Source: VRUE01 sp963702575 (GTDB taxonomy: Bacteria; Actinomycetota; Thermoleophilia; Solirubrobacterales; 70-9). From it: DNA of 64,000 nt. The stretch is from the NCBI GenBank assembly GCA_963702575.1, contig CAVPCU010000003.1, forward strand, positions 62,001 to 126,000. Direction: 5' to 3'. Positions 43,083 to 55,301 of the stretch are shown here, in pieces (position 1 is the stretch's first letter; each line of letters begins with the position of its first letter). A model generated the notes under the pieces. That model was not told where the DNA came from. It did no database searches and worked only from the letters and a program-made list of their open reading frames with translations. Made by a program: the position numbers and the translations under genes.

Positions 43083-43322
43083 ATGAGAATGCGACAGAGC
43101 ATCTCCCAGTTCGAGAACGCCTTCGAGCAAGAGACGACTTTGGAGCGTCGCCGCCGCGAGCAGCTGCGCCGCCGTGCCGCGAACCGTTCGCGCGAGCGTC
43201 GCATCACCCGCAACGAGCAGCAGGGCAAAGTGCGTTTCAGCGTGCTCGCCGTCTGCCTGACCGCGACCGTGGCCGTCGTGGTCATCTCGATGTTCGAGGC
43301 GCTCTCCTTCCTGATGGCCTGA
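43083..43322 (+). CDS. Small basic membrane protein
   Basis: A 79-residue protein starting MRMRQSISQFENAFEQETTLERRRREQLRRRAANR. The highly basic N-terminal half is followed by one membrane helix (VRFSVLAVCLTATVAVVVISMFEALSFL). It probably sits in the membrane with a cytoplasmic basic tail. No family is recognised. Confidence 0.65.
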   Translation: MRMRQSISQFENAFEQETTLERRRREQLRRRAANRSRERRITRNEQQGKVRFSVLAVCLTATVAVVVISMFEALSFLMA

Positions 43323-43367
43323 GCGACGGCGCGGACCGCCGTCCTGGTTGAATAGACTCGCGCGCCG

Positions 43368-44003
43368 ATGGCACGACGCTCGCTGAAGCCACAGCTCAAC
43401 CAGATCCGCGCCTGGGTGCGGCAGGGCCGCACCGACGCCTGGATCGCCCACCAGCTCGACGTGTCCGCCTCGGAGCTGCGCGAATTCCGCAAGCAGCACG
43501 ACCTCACCCCCGACGGGGAGGAGGGCGGCGCGCCGGAGATCGACCTGCGCGACGAGATCGAGGCGGAGGTCGAGGCGGCGACGGTGGAGGAGGCCGCCGA
43601 GGAGGAGGACGAGGGGGAGCTCGAAGAAGAGCCGGAGGAGGACGAGGAGCCGGCCGAGCGGGGACAGCGCAGGCCCAAAGCCAAATCCAAAAAAGACACC
43701 GGTGACGATGGCGAGGGCGATGGAGAGGGCGATGGAGAGGGCGAGGGCGGCGCACGGCCGCGCCGCAGGCGCCGTCGCGGCAGGCGCGGGGGCCGCGGTC
43801 GACGCAAAGAGCTGGAGGCGACCTTCGACCACGGCGAGAGCGACGGCTACGGGCTCTGGCTCGACCCGGCGGTCAAGGACAACCCGGTCTACTCCGAGCA
43901 CTGGGCCGGCAAGCGCGAGGTCACGGTCCGCATCGAGGCGGACCAGATCGTCATCCGGCGAGCCGGCGAGGCCGCCGAGAGCGACGACGAGTCGGACGAC
44001 TGA
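43368..44003 (+). CDS. Hypothetical protein with HTH-like N-terminus and acidic/basic linker
   Basis: A 211-residue protein. The first 45 residues (LNQIRAWVRQGRTDAWIAHQLDVSASELREFRKQHDL) look like a helix-turn-helix. Then comes a Glu-rich region (about 50-100), an Arg-rich segment (RPRRRRRRGRRGGRGRRK near 138) and a compact end (GYGLWLDPAVKDNPVYSEHWAGKREVTVRIEADQIVIRRAG). The mixed charged linker suggests nucleic-acid binding, which is inference. TAGACT lies 9 bases upstream of the ATG. Such proteins occur in related actinobacteria, but no function is known to me. Confidence 0.65.
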   Translation: MARRSLKPQLNQIRAWVRQGRTDAWIAHQLDVSASELREFRKQHDLTPDGEEGGAPEIDLRDEIEAEVEAATVEEAAEEEDEGELEEEPEEDEEPAERGQRRPKAKSKKDTGDDGEGDGEGDGEGEGGARPRRRRRRGRRGGRGRRKELEATFDHGESDGYGLWLDPAVKDNPVYSEHWAGKREVTVRIEADQIVIRRAGEAAESDDESDD

Positions 44004-44006
44004 GTC

Positions 44007-44330
44007 CTAGCCGATGAGTTGACGGCCGCCGGCGAAATCGGTCGCGCCGCGCAGGTAGAGCCAGAAGGCTGCGTCGACTAACGAGCGGAGATCGGTTTCC
44101 GGAGCCGATGAGGCGTCGAGGGCGATCTGTAGGCACCAATCGGTTCCCCAGCCGTAGAGCTCGGCCAGCTCGGCGGCCTGGAAGGTCGGGCCGATGCGGC
44201 GGCGCAGCTCATCCTGGATCGCACCTACAACGCGATCGGCCTGGCGCCGCTCGCGAGGCCCCTCTATCGCGCGCAGGGCGCGTATCCCCTCCTCCCACTG
44301 GAAGAGCGCGTTCTCGAGCGGATAGCTCAC
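44007..44330 (-). CDS. Hypothetical protein (107 residues)
   Basis: Starts MSYPLENALFQWEEGIRALRAIEGPRERRQADRVVGAIQDELRRRIG and continues with helices (TFQAAELAELYGWGTDWCLQIALDASS, DLRSLVDAAFWLYLRGATDF). All-helical and soluble. It lies 10 bases downstream of the large membrane protein gene and is likely co-transcribed with it. No family is recognised. Confidence 0.6.
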   Translation of the reverse strand: MSYPLENALFQWEEGIRALRAIEGPRERRQADRVVGAIQDELRRRIGPTFQAAELAELYGWGTDWCLQIALDASSAPETDLRSLVDAAFWLYLRGATDFAGGRQLIG

Positions 44331-44340
44331 CGCGACGAGG

Positions 44341-46581
44341 TTACCCGGGCTGCTGGGGCACCTCGCGTAGCGGAGAGTTTTGAGGGCCGCAGGCGGCGGG
44401 GTCGAGGCGGCCGTGGATCCTCCAGACGGTGACCGGGCCGCTGCGCAGGATCGGGCGGATGGCCGGGGCGCCGCGCAGCCAGGCCGCCTCCGGCGAGGGG
44501 ATCGGGTTGCCGGGATGGACGAAGTTGAGCAGGGGCGAGGTGACCAGGTAGTCGAGGTCGGCGTCGTTCACCGCGGCGCGGAACGCGCTGCAGGTCGGGA
44601 TCGCGTTGAAGGCGCCGTGGGGGCCCGGTTCGCCGAGGTAGCGGACCCGATTGGAGAGGTCGGCGCCGTAGAAGCCGTAGCCGAGGAAGCCGGCGGTGGT
44701 GCCGGCGAGGCCGATGCGGGCGCCGTGGACGCCGCGCGCCCAGCGGTAAGCGGAGTCGAGGTGCATGCCGGGGATCGCGGTTTCGGGGTCGGCGTTCAGG
44801 TAGCGGTGGCGCAGGTAGTCGCGCTCCACCGGATAGCCGATCGCAACCGCCGCCAGGGCAAGCGCGGCGAAGCCGCTCGCGACGAGCGCGATCGAGGCCC
44901 CGCGCCGGCGCGCCAGCAGCAACCCGGCCGGGACGAGCACTGCCAGCAGCGCGACGAGCCAGGCGAAGAGCCGGTCGGGGTCCCGCAGGACGGCGTCGGG
45001 CCGGTCCGTCGCCAGCCAGACCACCAAGAGCCCGCCAAACAGGAGCCATTCCGGCAGGGACGTGCCGTCGCTGGAGTGCCCATATATGGCTCTAGGCGAC
45101 GGCGCGTCCCTGCCCGGGGCGCCACGGCGAGGGGCGATGGGGAGCAGGGCTAGGCCGGCGAGGAGGGCGGGGATCGCGTAGCGGATGTTGATCGCGAAGC
45201 CGACCGGTTCGCCCTCGGCGCCGGCGGCGCTGAGCGGCGTGAAGAGGTAGGCGAGCAGGCCGAAGAGGACCACGCCGCCGAGCCACCGCAGAAGCCGCGT
45301 GCGCCCCCACAGAAGGGCAAGCAGACCTCCGGCGAGCGCGGCGGCGAGCACCAGCGGCCAGAGCGCGCCGAACGCCTGGTGCAGGCCGGGGGCGAAGTAT
45401 TCGCGCCAGACGCCGGTGTCGGTCGCGTAGTGGACGACGCTGAAGTCGGGTCGTCCGTTCTGCAGACGCTCCGGATGCGGCAGCGAGATCGGCCCGAGGC
45501 TTTCGAGCTGCGGCAGCGGGTTGCCCGAGGCGATCAGGTTGCGCAGGTACCAGTACCCCCCGCCCGCCAGGGCCGGCAGGAACCACCACCCGAACGCCGC
45601 CCGGCGCCGCCCGGCGGGCGCGAGGAAGACGATCGCCACGGTCAACGCCGCCGCCATCGCCACCGCGGTCGACTTGGTGCCAACCGCCAGCCCCGTGGCA
45701 AGTCCTGCTGCTGCCAATGCCCAACCAGGCGAGAAGCTGCCCCTCTCTCGTTGCGCGGCCCAGGCGTTGACGAGAATCGCGATCGAAGCCAGCAGCAGAG
45801 CAGCCGCCATCAAATCGTCCTTAGCCGCCCCCGGCTCGCGCACCACAAGCGTGTGGCTCTCCAGCACGATCGCAGCAGCCACGACGCACAGCGCCCCCCG
45901 CCCGTAGGGCCTGCCGATGCACCACGCAGCCAAGAAAGCCAAGGCGAGCCAACCGAAGTTCAGGAACAGCGACAGCGTGTCCCGCCCCGTCAGCAGGATC
46001 CCCGTGGCATGAAGCAGCTCCGAGTTCTGCGGGTAGAACCAGTTGACGAAGACCGTCTCGGGGTGGAAGAACCCCGTCACCGAGTGGCTGTGCGCCATTT
46101 CGACCGCGAACGGCAGGTGGTACCAGAGGGAATCGAAGTTGAAGATGCCTCGATCCAGCGCATCCTTTGCGGTCAACCCCCAGTGCGCGAACACGACCGC
46201 GACCACCGCCAGGGCGATGAGGGACATGGCGTCAAGCCCGCGGGTCCTGTCGCGGCGAGGGGCATCCTCCCCCTCGCGAGCAGCGGGGGAGGAACCCCTC
46301 ACCACGCCACCCGCGGGATCGGCGCTTACAGCACCTAAGCCGATCGCCAGCAGCAGGGCCGATGCGACGAGAGTGCCGGCGTAGAGCAAGCTGAAGATCC
46401 CGAGGAGCTCGGCCAACCAGATGAGGAGCGCTATGCCCACGATCGACTCGACCAGGCGGGCGGGGGCGCCGTCCCAGGCGGGGAGGAGCTTCTGGCGGAG
46501 GCGGTAGGCCGAGAACGCAAGGGAGGCGATCAGGGCCGCCAGCAGGACTGCGGCGAGGACGTACTGGCCCGCGCTAACCAC
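44341..46581 (-). CDS. Large membrane protein, GT-C glycosyltransferase-like
   Basis: A 746-residue protein with a dozen or more hydrophobic helices. The first outside loop contains FNFDSLWYHLPFAVEMAHSHSVTGFF near residue 145, with the Asp and following aromatic/His pattern typical of GT-C enzymes (lipid-linked sugar transfer). The soluble C-terminal part (SAFRAAVNDADLDYLVTSPLLNF) resembles that of such proteins. Two palindromic DNA inserts add loop residues in frame: one near 45053-45114 (IYGHSSDGTS) and one near 46257-46300 (RGSSPAAREGEDAP). Sugar and acceptor are unknown. Downstream is a small soluble protein gene. Confidence 0.75.
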   Translation of the reverse strand: MVSAGQYVLAAVLLAALIASLAFSAYRLRQKLLPAWDGAPARLVESIVGIALLIWLAELLGIFSLLYAGTLVASALLLAIGLGAVSADPAGGVVRGSSPAAREGEDAPRRDRTRGLDAMSLIALAVVAVVFAHWGLTAKDALDRGIFNFDSLWYHLPFAVEMAHSHSVTGFFHPETVFVNWFYPQNSELLHATGILLTGRDTLSLFLNFGWLALAFLAAWCIGRPYGRGALCVVAAAIVLESHTLVVREPGAAKDDLMAAALLLASIAILVNAWAAQRERGSFSPGWALAAAGLATGLAVGTKSTAVAMAAALTVAIVFLAPAGRRRAAFGWWFLPALAGGGYWYLRNLIASGNPLPQLESLGPISLPHPERLQNGRPDFSVVHYATDTGVWREYFAPGLHQAFGALWPLVLAAALAGGLLALLWGRTRLLRWLGGVVLFGLLAYLFTPLSAAGAEGEPVGFAINIRYAIPALLAGLALLPIAPRRGAPGRDAPSPRAIYGHSSDGTSLPEWLLFGGLLVVWLATDRPDAVLRDPDRLFAWLVALLAVLVPAGLLLARRRGASIALVASGFAALALAAVAIGYPVERDYLRHRYLNADPETAIPGMHLDSAYRWARGVHGARIGLAGTTAGFLGYGFYGADLSNRVRYLGEPGPHGAFNAIPTCSAFRAAVNDADLDYLVTSPLLNFVHPGNPIPSPEAAWLRGAPAIRPILRSGPVTVWRIHGRLDPAACGPQNSPLREVPQQPG
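45053..45114. repeat. In-frame palindromic repeat, copy B
   Basis: Arms GGCAGGGACGTGCCGTCGC (45053-45071) and 45096-45114 pair over 19 bp with one mismatch, loop of 24 bases with CATATATGG. It shares 27 bases (one mismatch) with copy A at 36299. Inside the membrane-protein gene it adds RAIYGHSSDGTS in frame. Confidence 0.85.
46257..46300. repeat. Second type of in-frame palindrome in the same gene
   Basis: GAGGGGCATCCTCCCCC (46257-46273) and GGGGGAGGAACCCCTC (46285-46300) pair with a one-base bulge and a mismatch. It encodes part of RGSSPAAREGEDAP in a loop of the membrane protein. Unlike copies A and B it has a different sequence. Confidence 0.55.
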
Positions 46582-46602
46582 GGGGCTCTCCCCTGCCCGG
46601 GG

Positions 46603-46974
46603 CTAGCCGCCGAGACCCTGGATGACCAGGGGTTTCTCGCCTTCGGCGACCATGCCCTGGGCACGCGCCTTGCGGTCTATCGTGATCGGGTCTTCCGAGG
46701 TCTGGATGCGGTGGTGGAGCTGCTTGTTTTCGCGCAGCACCGTGTGGAACTCCGCTCTGGCCGTCGTCGTCGCGGTGTAGGTCTTGACGAAGTCGATCGC
46801 CGGGTTGAGGTAGGAGTAGAGGACGGCGACGAGCACCAGGGTCAGCGCGATCCGCCCCACCCGGTCCCAGCGGATGCGGCTGGCGCCGCGGCGTGCGGCG
46901 GGCCTGCGGCGCGCGGCCGGGCGGCGTTTGGGTCGAGAAGCGGTCCTGCTCGCCGGCCGGGCGCGTGCTGCCAT
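46603..46974 (-). CDS. ftsB: FtsB/DivIC-like septum formation initiator
   Basis: A 123-residue protein: very basic N-terminus (SRPKRRPAARRRPAARRGASRIRWDRVGR), one membrane helix (IALTLVLVAVLYSYLNPAI), then a short coiled coil (RAEFHTVLRENKQLHHRIQT) and the end DPITIDRKARAQGMVAEGEKPLVI. This is the DivIC/FtsB layout, a bitopic division protein that links FtsL and FtsQ at the septum. It follows enolase, the usual actinobacterial neighbour. ATG 46974 begins the basic tail. Confidence 0.85.
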   Translation of the reverse strand: MAARARPASRTASRPKRRPAARRRPAARRGASRIRWDRVGRIALTLVLVAVLYSYLNPAIDFVKTYTATTTARAEFHTVLRENKQLHHRIQTSEDPITIDRKARAQGMVAEGEKPLVIQGLGG

Positions 46975-47011
46975 GCCCGCTCCTACGCGACCGGGCGCCG
47001 CATTCCTGCAT

Positions 47012-48307
47012 CTACTGGCGGGTTTGGACGAATGCCTGCAGGCCCGGAAACTGGGCCGCGGCACCCAGCTCCTCCTCTATTCGGAGCAACCGGTTGTACT
47101 TGGCGACGCGGTCCGAGCGCGAGGGGGCGCCGGTCTTGATCTGGCCGGCACCGGTGGCGACGGCGAGGTCGGCGATCGTCGTGTCCTCGGTCTCGCCCGA
47201 ACGGTGCGAGATGACGGTCGTGTAGCCGGCCTCGCGGGCGGTGCGGATCGCCTCCAGGGTCTCGGTCAGGGTGCCGATCTGGTTGACCTTGACCAGGATC
47301 GAGTTGCCGACCCCGAGCTCGATCCCGCGCCGCAGCCGCTCCGGGTTGGTGACGAAGAGGTCGTCGCCGACCAGCTGAACCCTCTCCCCCAGCCGCTCGG
47401 TCAGGAGCTTCCAGCCGTCCCAGTCCTCCTCGTCCATGCCGTCCTCGATCGAGACGATCGGGTAGCGCGAGCAGGCGTCCTCCCAGTAGCCGGCCATCTC
47501 CGCGGGCGAGAGCGAGCGGCCCTCGTGCTCGAGCACGTAGGCGCCGCCCTCGAAGACCTCGCTGGTCGCCGGATCGAGGGCGATGAAGACGTCGCCGCCG
47601 GGCTCATAGCCGGCCGCCTCGACGCCGGCGAGAACCGCCTGCAGCGCCGCCTCGTTGGACTCGAGGTTGGGCGCGAAGCCGCCCTCGTCGCCGCCCGCGG
47701 TGGAGAGGCCCTTCGAGGCGAGGCTCTTCTTCAGCGCGTGGAAGACCTCGGCGCCGACCCGCAGGCACTCGGAGAAGCTGGCGGCGCCCGCGGGCACGAC
47801 CATGAACTCCTGGAAGTCGACCGAGTTGTCGGCGTGGGCGCCGCCGTTGAGCACGTTCATCATCGGCACCGGCAGGACGGCCGGCTCGCCGCCGCCGTAG
47901 AGCTCGGCCAGGTAGCGGTAGAGCGGCTGCCCGGAGTCGGCGGCGGCGGCCTTGGCGGCGGCCAGCGAGACGCCGAGGATCGCGTTGGCGCCGAGCCGGC
48001 CCTTGTTGGGCGTGCCGTCGAGCTCGATCATCGTCTCGTCGAGGGCACCCTGCTCGGCGGCCCGCGCGCCGCGCAGCGCGGCGGCGATCTCCTCGTTGAC
48101 GTTGGCGACGGCGCGCGAGACGCCCTTGCCGCCCCAGGCCTCGCCGCCGTCACGCAGCTCGACCGCCTCGAACTCGCCGGTCGAGGCGCCCGAGGGCACC
48201 GCGGCGAGGCCGCGCGCGCCGGACTCGAGGACGACCTCGACCTCGACCGTCGGGTTGCCGCGCGAGTCGAGGATTTGGCGCGCGCGGATGGAGGCGATGG
48301 CGCTCAC
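47012..48307 (-). CDS. eno: Enolase (phosphopyruvate hydratase)
   Basis: A 431-residue enolase starting MSAIASIRARQILDSRGNPTVEVEV. The loop GASTGEFEAVELRDGG is near residue 40, metal ligands include FIALDPATSE, SIEDGMDEEDWDGW and LVGDDLFVTN near 240-315, and the Lys/SHRSGETED motif near 365. It converts 2-phosphoglycerate to phosphoenolpyruvate in glycolysis. Starts at GTG 48307. It lies between the foldase and ftsB, the conserved actinobacterial order. Confidence 0.98.
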   Translation of the reverse strand: MSAIASIRARQILDSRGNPTVEVEVVLESGARGLAAVPSGASTGEFEAVELRDGGEAWGGKGVSRAVANVNEEIAAALRGARAAEQGALDETMIELDGTPNKGRLGANAILGVSLAAAKAAAADSGQPLYRYLAELYGGGEPAVLPVPMMNVLNGGAHADNSVDFQEFMVVPAGAASFSECLRVGAEVFHALKKSLASKGLSTAGGDEGGFAPNLESNEAALQAVLAGVEAAGYEPGGDVFIALDPATSEVFEGGAYVLEHEGRSLSPAEMAGYWEDACSRYPIVSIEDGMDEEDWDGWKLLTERLGERVQLVGDDLFVTNPERLRRGIELGVGNSILVKVNQIGTLTETLEAIRTAREAGYTTVISHRSGETEDTTIADLAVATGAGQIKTGAPSRSDRVAKYNRLLRIEEELGAAAQFPGLQAFVQTRQ

Positions 48308-48359
48308 GGGGGCGGCAGTCTATCGACGGCCGTGGCGCCGGCCGTCGCGCCGGCGCGGG

Positions 48360-49714
48360 CTATCCGCCTTCGGCGGGCGGCGCTTCTTCCGGCACCACGC
48401 CCGGCGGCAGTTCGGTGGCCGCGCCTTCTTCGCTTTCTTCTTTGAGGCCGGCCGGCTGCGGGCGCTGGGCGAGCGGTTTGCCGGTCGGTTCGAGCGGCGT
48501 GACCGTCCCCGGCAGCGCCGGGATCAGCTGGAAGACCGGCGCCGGGCAGGCTTCGGGCAACCCGCCTTTCGGATTCGCTTCGTAGCACCCTGGCGGCGCG
48601 GTCGCCGGGTGGCCGCTGGGCTTGAAGTTGGAGCAGCTCGAGTAGGTGTAACCGGAAGCGCAGAAGGTGCGCGACCGGTACCTGGAGTTGAAGTCGGCGA
48701 CGAAGCTGGTGATGTATTCCTGTTCGGCCCGCTGCGCCAGCGTGCTTTTGATCTGCGATTCGACGGCTTTCAGTTCCTGCACTTCTTCTGGCGTCGTGTT
48801 CTCGACCTCGAAGACGGTGTAGCCCTGTTTGGTCTTGACCGGGCCGGTGACCTGTCCTTCCGGGGTGCCGAAGACTTCGGCCGCGAGCGGTTCTTCGAGC
48901 GATTCTTCGGTCACGGCGCGTTTCAAGCCGCCGGTTTCCTTCGTCGCCGCGTCTTCGGAGAGCTCCTTGGCCACCTTTTCCCAGTTCTTCGCCGTGTCGT
49001 CTTTGCTCAGCTCCGCCAGCGCTTCTTCGGCCTTCTTCTTGTCTTTGTTTTCGACGACGCGGACGTCGCGGCTGGCTTTCTGCGTGAACTGGGTCGCCTT
49101 GGCGGCCTCGTAATAGTTTTCGATTTCGCCCTTGCTCGGCTGGGAGTTGTGTTCTTTCAGCTGTTCTTCTATCTGGGGTTTGATGACCTGCAGCTTGGCT
49201 ATCCGGTTCACGTCTTCAGGCGTGAGCTTCGCCTGCTTGACGGCTTCCTTGAATTCGGCTTCGGTTTTGAAGCTTTCCTTTTTCAGTTTCGCCAGCTCGG
49301 CTTCGACTTCCTTTTCGCTCGCCGTGATGCCCATTTCCGCCGCCAGGCCTTCGATCCAGATCGGTTCGACCACGCTTTTCAGCGCCGTTTCCTTCAGTTC
49401 TTCGTAGCCTTTTTCGCCGGGTTTCGGGATTTTTTTCTGCCCCGACTGGGCCGCGGACTGTTCGATCGCGTGTTCGAAGTCGGCCTTGGTGACTTCGCCG
49501 CTGTCGCCGGGCACATCCTGGACCAGGACGACATCCCCGGAGGGGATGCTGGGGTGGCCGACTCCGTCGGCGATGGCGATGACGGCGAAGAGCGCGGCGA
49601 AGGCGACGCCGAAGACGAGCAGCCCGAGCCGACGGACGGCCGCAGGGTCGGACGGGCGCCTGCCGGCGCCGCCGCCTCCCTTGCCACTCGTGCGTTTCCC
49701 ACCCCGATCCGGAC

Positions 49715-49718
<4 letters not shown>
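48360..49718 (-). CDS. Membrane-anchored foldase / peptidyl-prolyl isomerase (SurA/PrsA-like)
   Basis: A 452-residue protein. A Gly/Arg-rich cytoplasmic stretch is followed by one membrane helix (LGLLVFGVAFAALFAVIAIADGV, about residues 31-53), then a SurA-N-like chaperone region (KADFEHAIEQSAA, later KQAKLTPEDVNRIAKLQVIKP) and a parvulin domain (VRVVENKDKKKAEEALAEL, LSEDAATKETGGLKR, VFGTPEGQVTGPVKTKQGYTVFEVE). A Pro/Glu-rich tail with four Cys follows. It helps exported proteins fold. GTG 49718 overlaps the mfd stop by 4 bases, and the enolase gene follows, so mfd, foldase, eno and ftsB form one row. Confidence 0.88.
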
Positions 49719-53107
<3,389 letters not shown>

Positions 53108-53227
53108 CGGGCGGCCTCTGAGATTGCCATGCCGCGTCCTCGGTCGGCCGTCTGCGGGTCACGCACTACTTGTGCGCTCCCCTTGCCGGCCTCCCTGCGT
53201 CCTTGCCTGACAACCTCAGAGTCGCGC
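53108..53227 (-). ncRNA. Candidate structured RNA element, copy 2, upstream of mfd
   Basis: The minus strand shows the same ordered blocks as 27408-27511: GACTC, GGTTGTC, GGCAAGGACGCAGGGAG, a hairpin (GCGCAC-AAGTA-GTGCGT flanked by GGG/CCC), GAGGACGC and GAGGCCGCC. The blocks match while the hairpin differs but still pairs. It fills the gap between the acyltransferase stop and the mfd start. Confidence 0.35.
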
Positions 53228-53240
53228 CCGATACTCACTC

Positions 53241-55232
53241 TCAAGAGGCCGGGAGAATTCGATCCTTGCGGGTCGGCTTGAACGGCTCCTGGACGACGCA
53301 GGGGGTGGCTTCGCCACTCGCCGGGAAGGCGTCGGCGAGCGCGCGGGCGATCAGCAGGCTGCGCGCCTCGTAGCCGGGCGAGGTGAAGTGGATGCCGTCT
53401 TCGATGAACCAGCCGTCGCGGACGACCGAGGCCCAGTCGAAGATGCGCATGTTGGGGTAGCGCGAGCAGGCTTGCGCCAGGGCTTCGTCCCAGCGGCGCA
53501 TGTTGGCCGCCGCGTAGGGGCCGCTCGGGACCAGCGACTTGACGTTGACCCAGAGCACCGGCTCGTTGCCGATCGTCTTCATCATCCGGTCGATCCGGGC
53601 GGCGTCGTCGACGCTCGAGTCGACGTAGACGTCGGCCGAATCGTTGGTGCCGAGGGCGAGCACCCAGCAGCCGCGGTAGCCGCCCCGCTTCCAGGACCGC
53701 GCCACTTCCTCGGCGTTCGGTTCGCCTTCGAAGGTCTCGTAGATCGAGCGGGCGCCGGAGATCTCGTAGTGCTGGGTCCTCGCGCCGACGTGGGCGTAGC
53801 GCGCTTCGATCCGCTGGTAGCGGCGCGGCAGGTATTCGTGCGAGGTGAGCCCCTCGGAGGTCGAGTCGCCGATGTGGACCACGGCGCGACAGGCGCTCTG
53901 CCAGGGCGGTGCGCCGCCGATCCGTCCCGCCGGCCCCGTCGCGGGGGAGCGCACGGTCACGGTGTCGCTCGTGCCCGAGGCGAGCGCCGGGCCCGGCGGC
54001 GCGGTGCCGACTCCGGCCAGCCCCGCGATCGCGAGCGCGAGCACGACGAAGGCACCCCCAGCCAGCGCCCAGCCGCGCCGCGGGATCGCCCGCGGGCGCC
54101 ACTCGCCGGCGCGCAACCGCCGCCAGATGCGGCCGAGGGCGCCGTGGCGGACCGGCTCCTCGACGTAGCGCCAGGAGAGCGCCGCGACGGCGAGGGTGGC
54201 GCCGACCTGGAGCGCCTCGCGCAGCGGTTCGGCGCCGTCGGCGACGCCGCCGGGGGTGGTGAGGACGATGATCGGGAAGTGCCAGAGGTAGATGCCGTAG
54301 GAGCGCACGCCGATCCAGCGCAGCGGCCCCCAACCGAGGATCGGACCGAGGCGGGTGGCGGGATGAGCGAGAGCGGCGACGACGAGCACGGTCGAGATCG
54401 CGAGCAGGAGAAAGCCGCCGCGGTAGAGAAAGGGCGAGAACTCGTTCGTCCGCCAGACCAGCAGGCCGATGCCGAGCAGCCCGGCGGCGCCGAGCCCGTC
54501 GAGCGCCCAGCGCGCGCCGGCGGCGATGCCGGCCTTCAACCGGCGGCTCGGCCAGACCATCGCCAGGGCGGCGCCCGCCAGCAGCTCGCAGGCGCGCGTG
54601 TCGGTCCCGTAGTAGACGCGCGAGGGGTCGAGGCTGGGGTGGTAGAGGGCCGCCATCGCGACCGCCGAGGCCAGCGCCAGCACCAGCGTCGCCGCCGCCA
54701 GCCGCGGCCGGATGCCAAGCGGGCTCTTCTCGCGGACGAGGTGGACCCCGAGCAGCAGGACGAACGGCCAGACGATGTAGAACTGCTCCTCGACCGCCAG
54801 CGACCAGAGGTGGTTGAGCGGCGAGGGGGCGGCGAAGCGGGCGAAGTAGGAGACGTGGTGGAAGATCAGCTGCCAGTTGCTGACGTAGAGCGCGGCGGCG
54901 GCGACCGCTTCCCGGAACTGGGACGGCTGGGCCGGGCCGATCAGCGTGACCCAGGCGGTGACCACGACCAGCATCAGGAACAGCGCCGGTAGCAGCCGCC
55001 GCGCACGGCCAAGCCAGAAGCCGGCGAGGCTGAAGTCGCCGCGGGCCCGGTGCGCGAGCAGCAGGTCGGTGATCAGGTAGCCGCTGAGGGTGAAGAAGAC
55101 GCCGACGCCCAGCAGGCCGCCGGGGGCCCATCCGAACCCCAGGTGGTAGGCGATGACGACGAGCACGGCCAGCGCTCGCAGTCCGTCCAGCCCGGGCATG
55201 TAGCGCTTGCCGCGCCTGACCGGTTCAGGCAT
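53241..55232 (-). CDS. Acyltransferase 3 (OafA-like) with C-terminal SGNH domain
   Basis: A 663-residue protein. The N-terminal part is the acyltransferase-3 membrane domain: YMPGLDGLRALAVLVVIAYHLG with the conserved His near residue 30, GVFFTLSGYLITDLL near 47, LNHLWSLAVEEQFYIVWPF near 138, about ten helices in all. The C-terminal outside SGNH hydrolase domain has HIGDSTSEGL near 450, LALGTNDSADV near 540 and EDGIHFTSPGYE near 628 (Asp/His). It moves acetyl groups across the membrane to surface sugars or peptidoglycan; the acceptor is unknown. It is in the same orientation as mfd with the repeat element between them. Confidence 0.92.
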   Translation of the reverse strand: MPEPVRRGKRYMPGLDGLRALAVLVVIAYHLGFGWAPGGLLGVGVFFTLSGYLITDLLLAHRARGDFSLAGFWLGRARRLLPALFLMLVVVTAWVTLIGPAQPSQFREAVAAAALYVSNWQLIFHHVSYFARFAAPSPLNHLWSLAVEEQFYIVWPFVLLLGVHLVREKSPLGIRPRLAAATLVLALASAVAMAALYHPSLDPSRVYYGTDTRACELLAGAALAMVWPSRRLKAGIAAGARWALDGLGAAGLLGIGLLVWRTNEFSPFLYRGGFLLLAISTVLVVAALAHPATRLGPILGWGPLRWIGVRSYGIYLWHFPIIVLTTPGGVADGAEPLREALQVGATLAVAALSWRYVEEPVRHGALGRIWRRLRAGEWRPRAIPRRGWALAGGAFVVLALAIAGLAGVGTAPPGPALASGTSDTVTVRSPATGPAGRIGGAPPWQSACRAVVHIGDSTSEGLTSHEYLPRRYQRIEARYAHVGARTQHYEISGARSIYETFEGEPNAEEVARSWKRGGYRGCWVLALGTNDSADVYVDSSVDDAARIDRMMKTIGNEPVLWVNVKSLVPSGPYAAANMRRWDEALAQACSRYPNMRIFDWASVVRDGWFIEDGIHFTSPGYEARSLLIARALADAFPASGEATPCVVQEPFKPTRKDRILPAS

Positions 55233-55301
55233 GGCGTCTCATGGTAGATAGGAGCGTCCCGAACGGGGACCTCGCTCCGCCCCTCTGGGATTACTCGTGC
55301 G

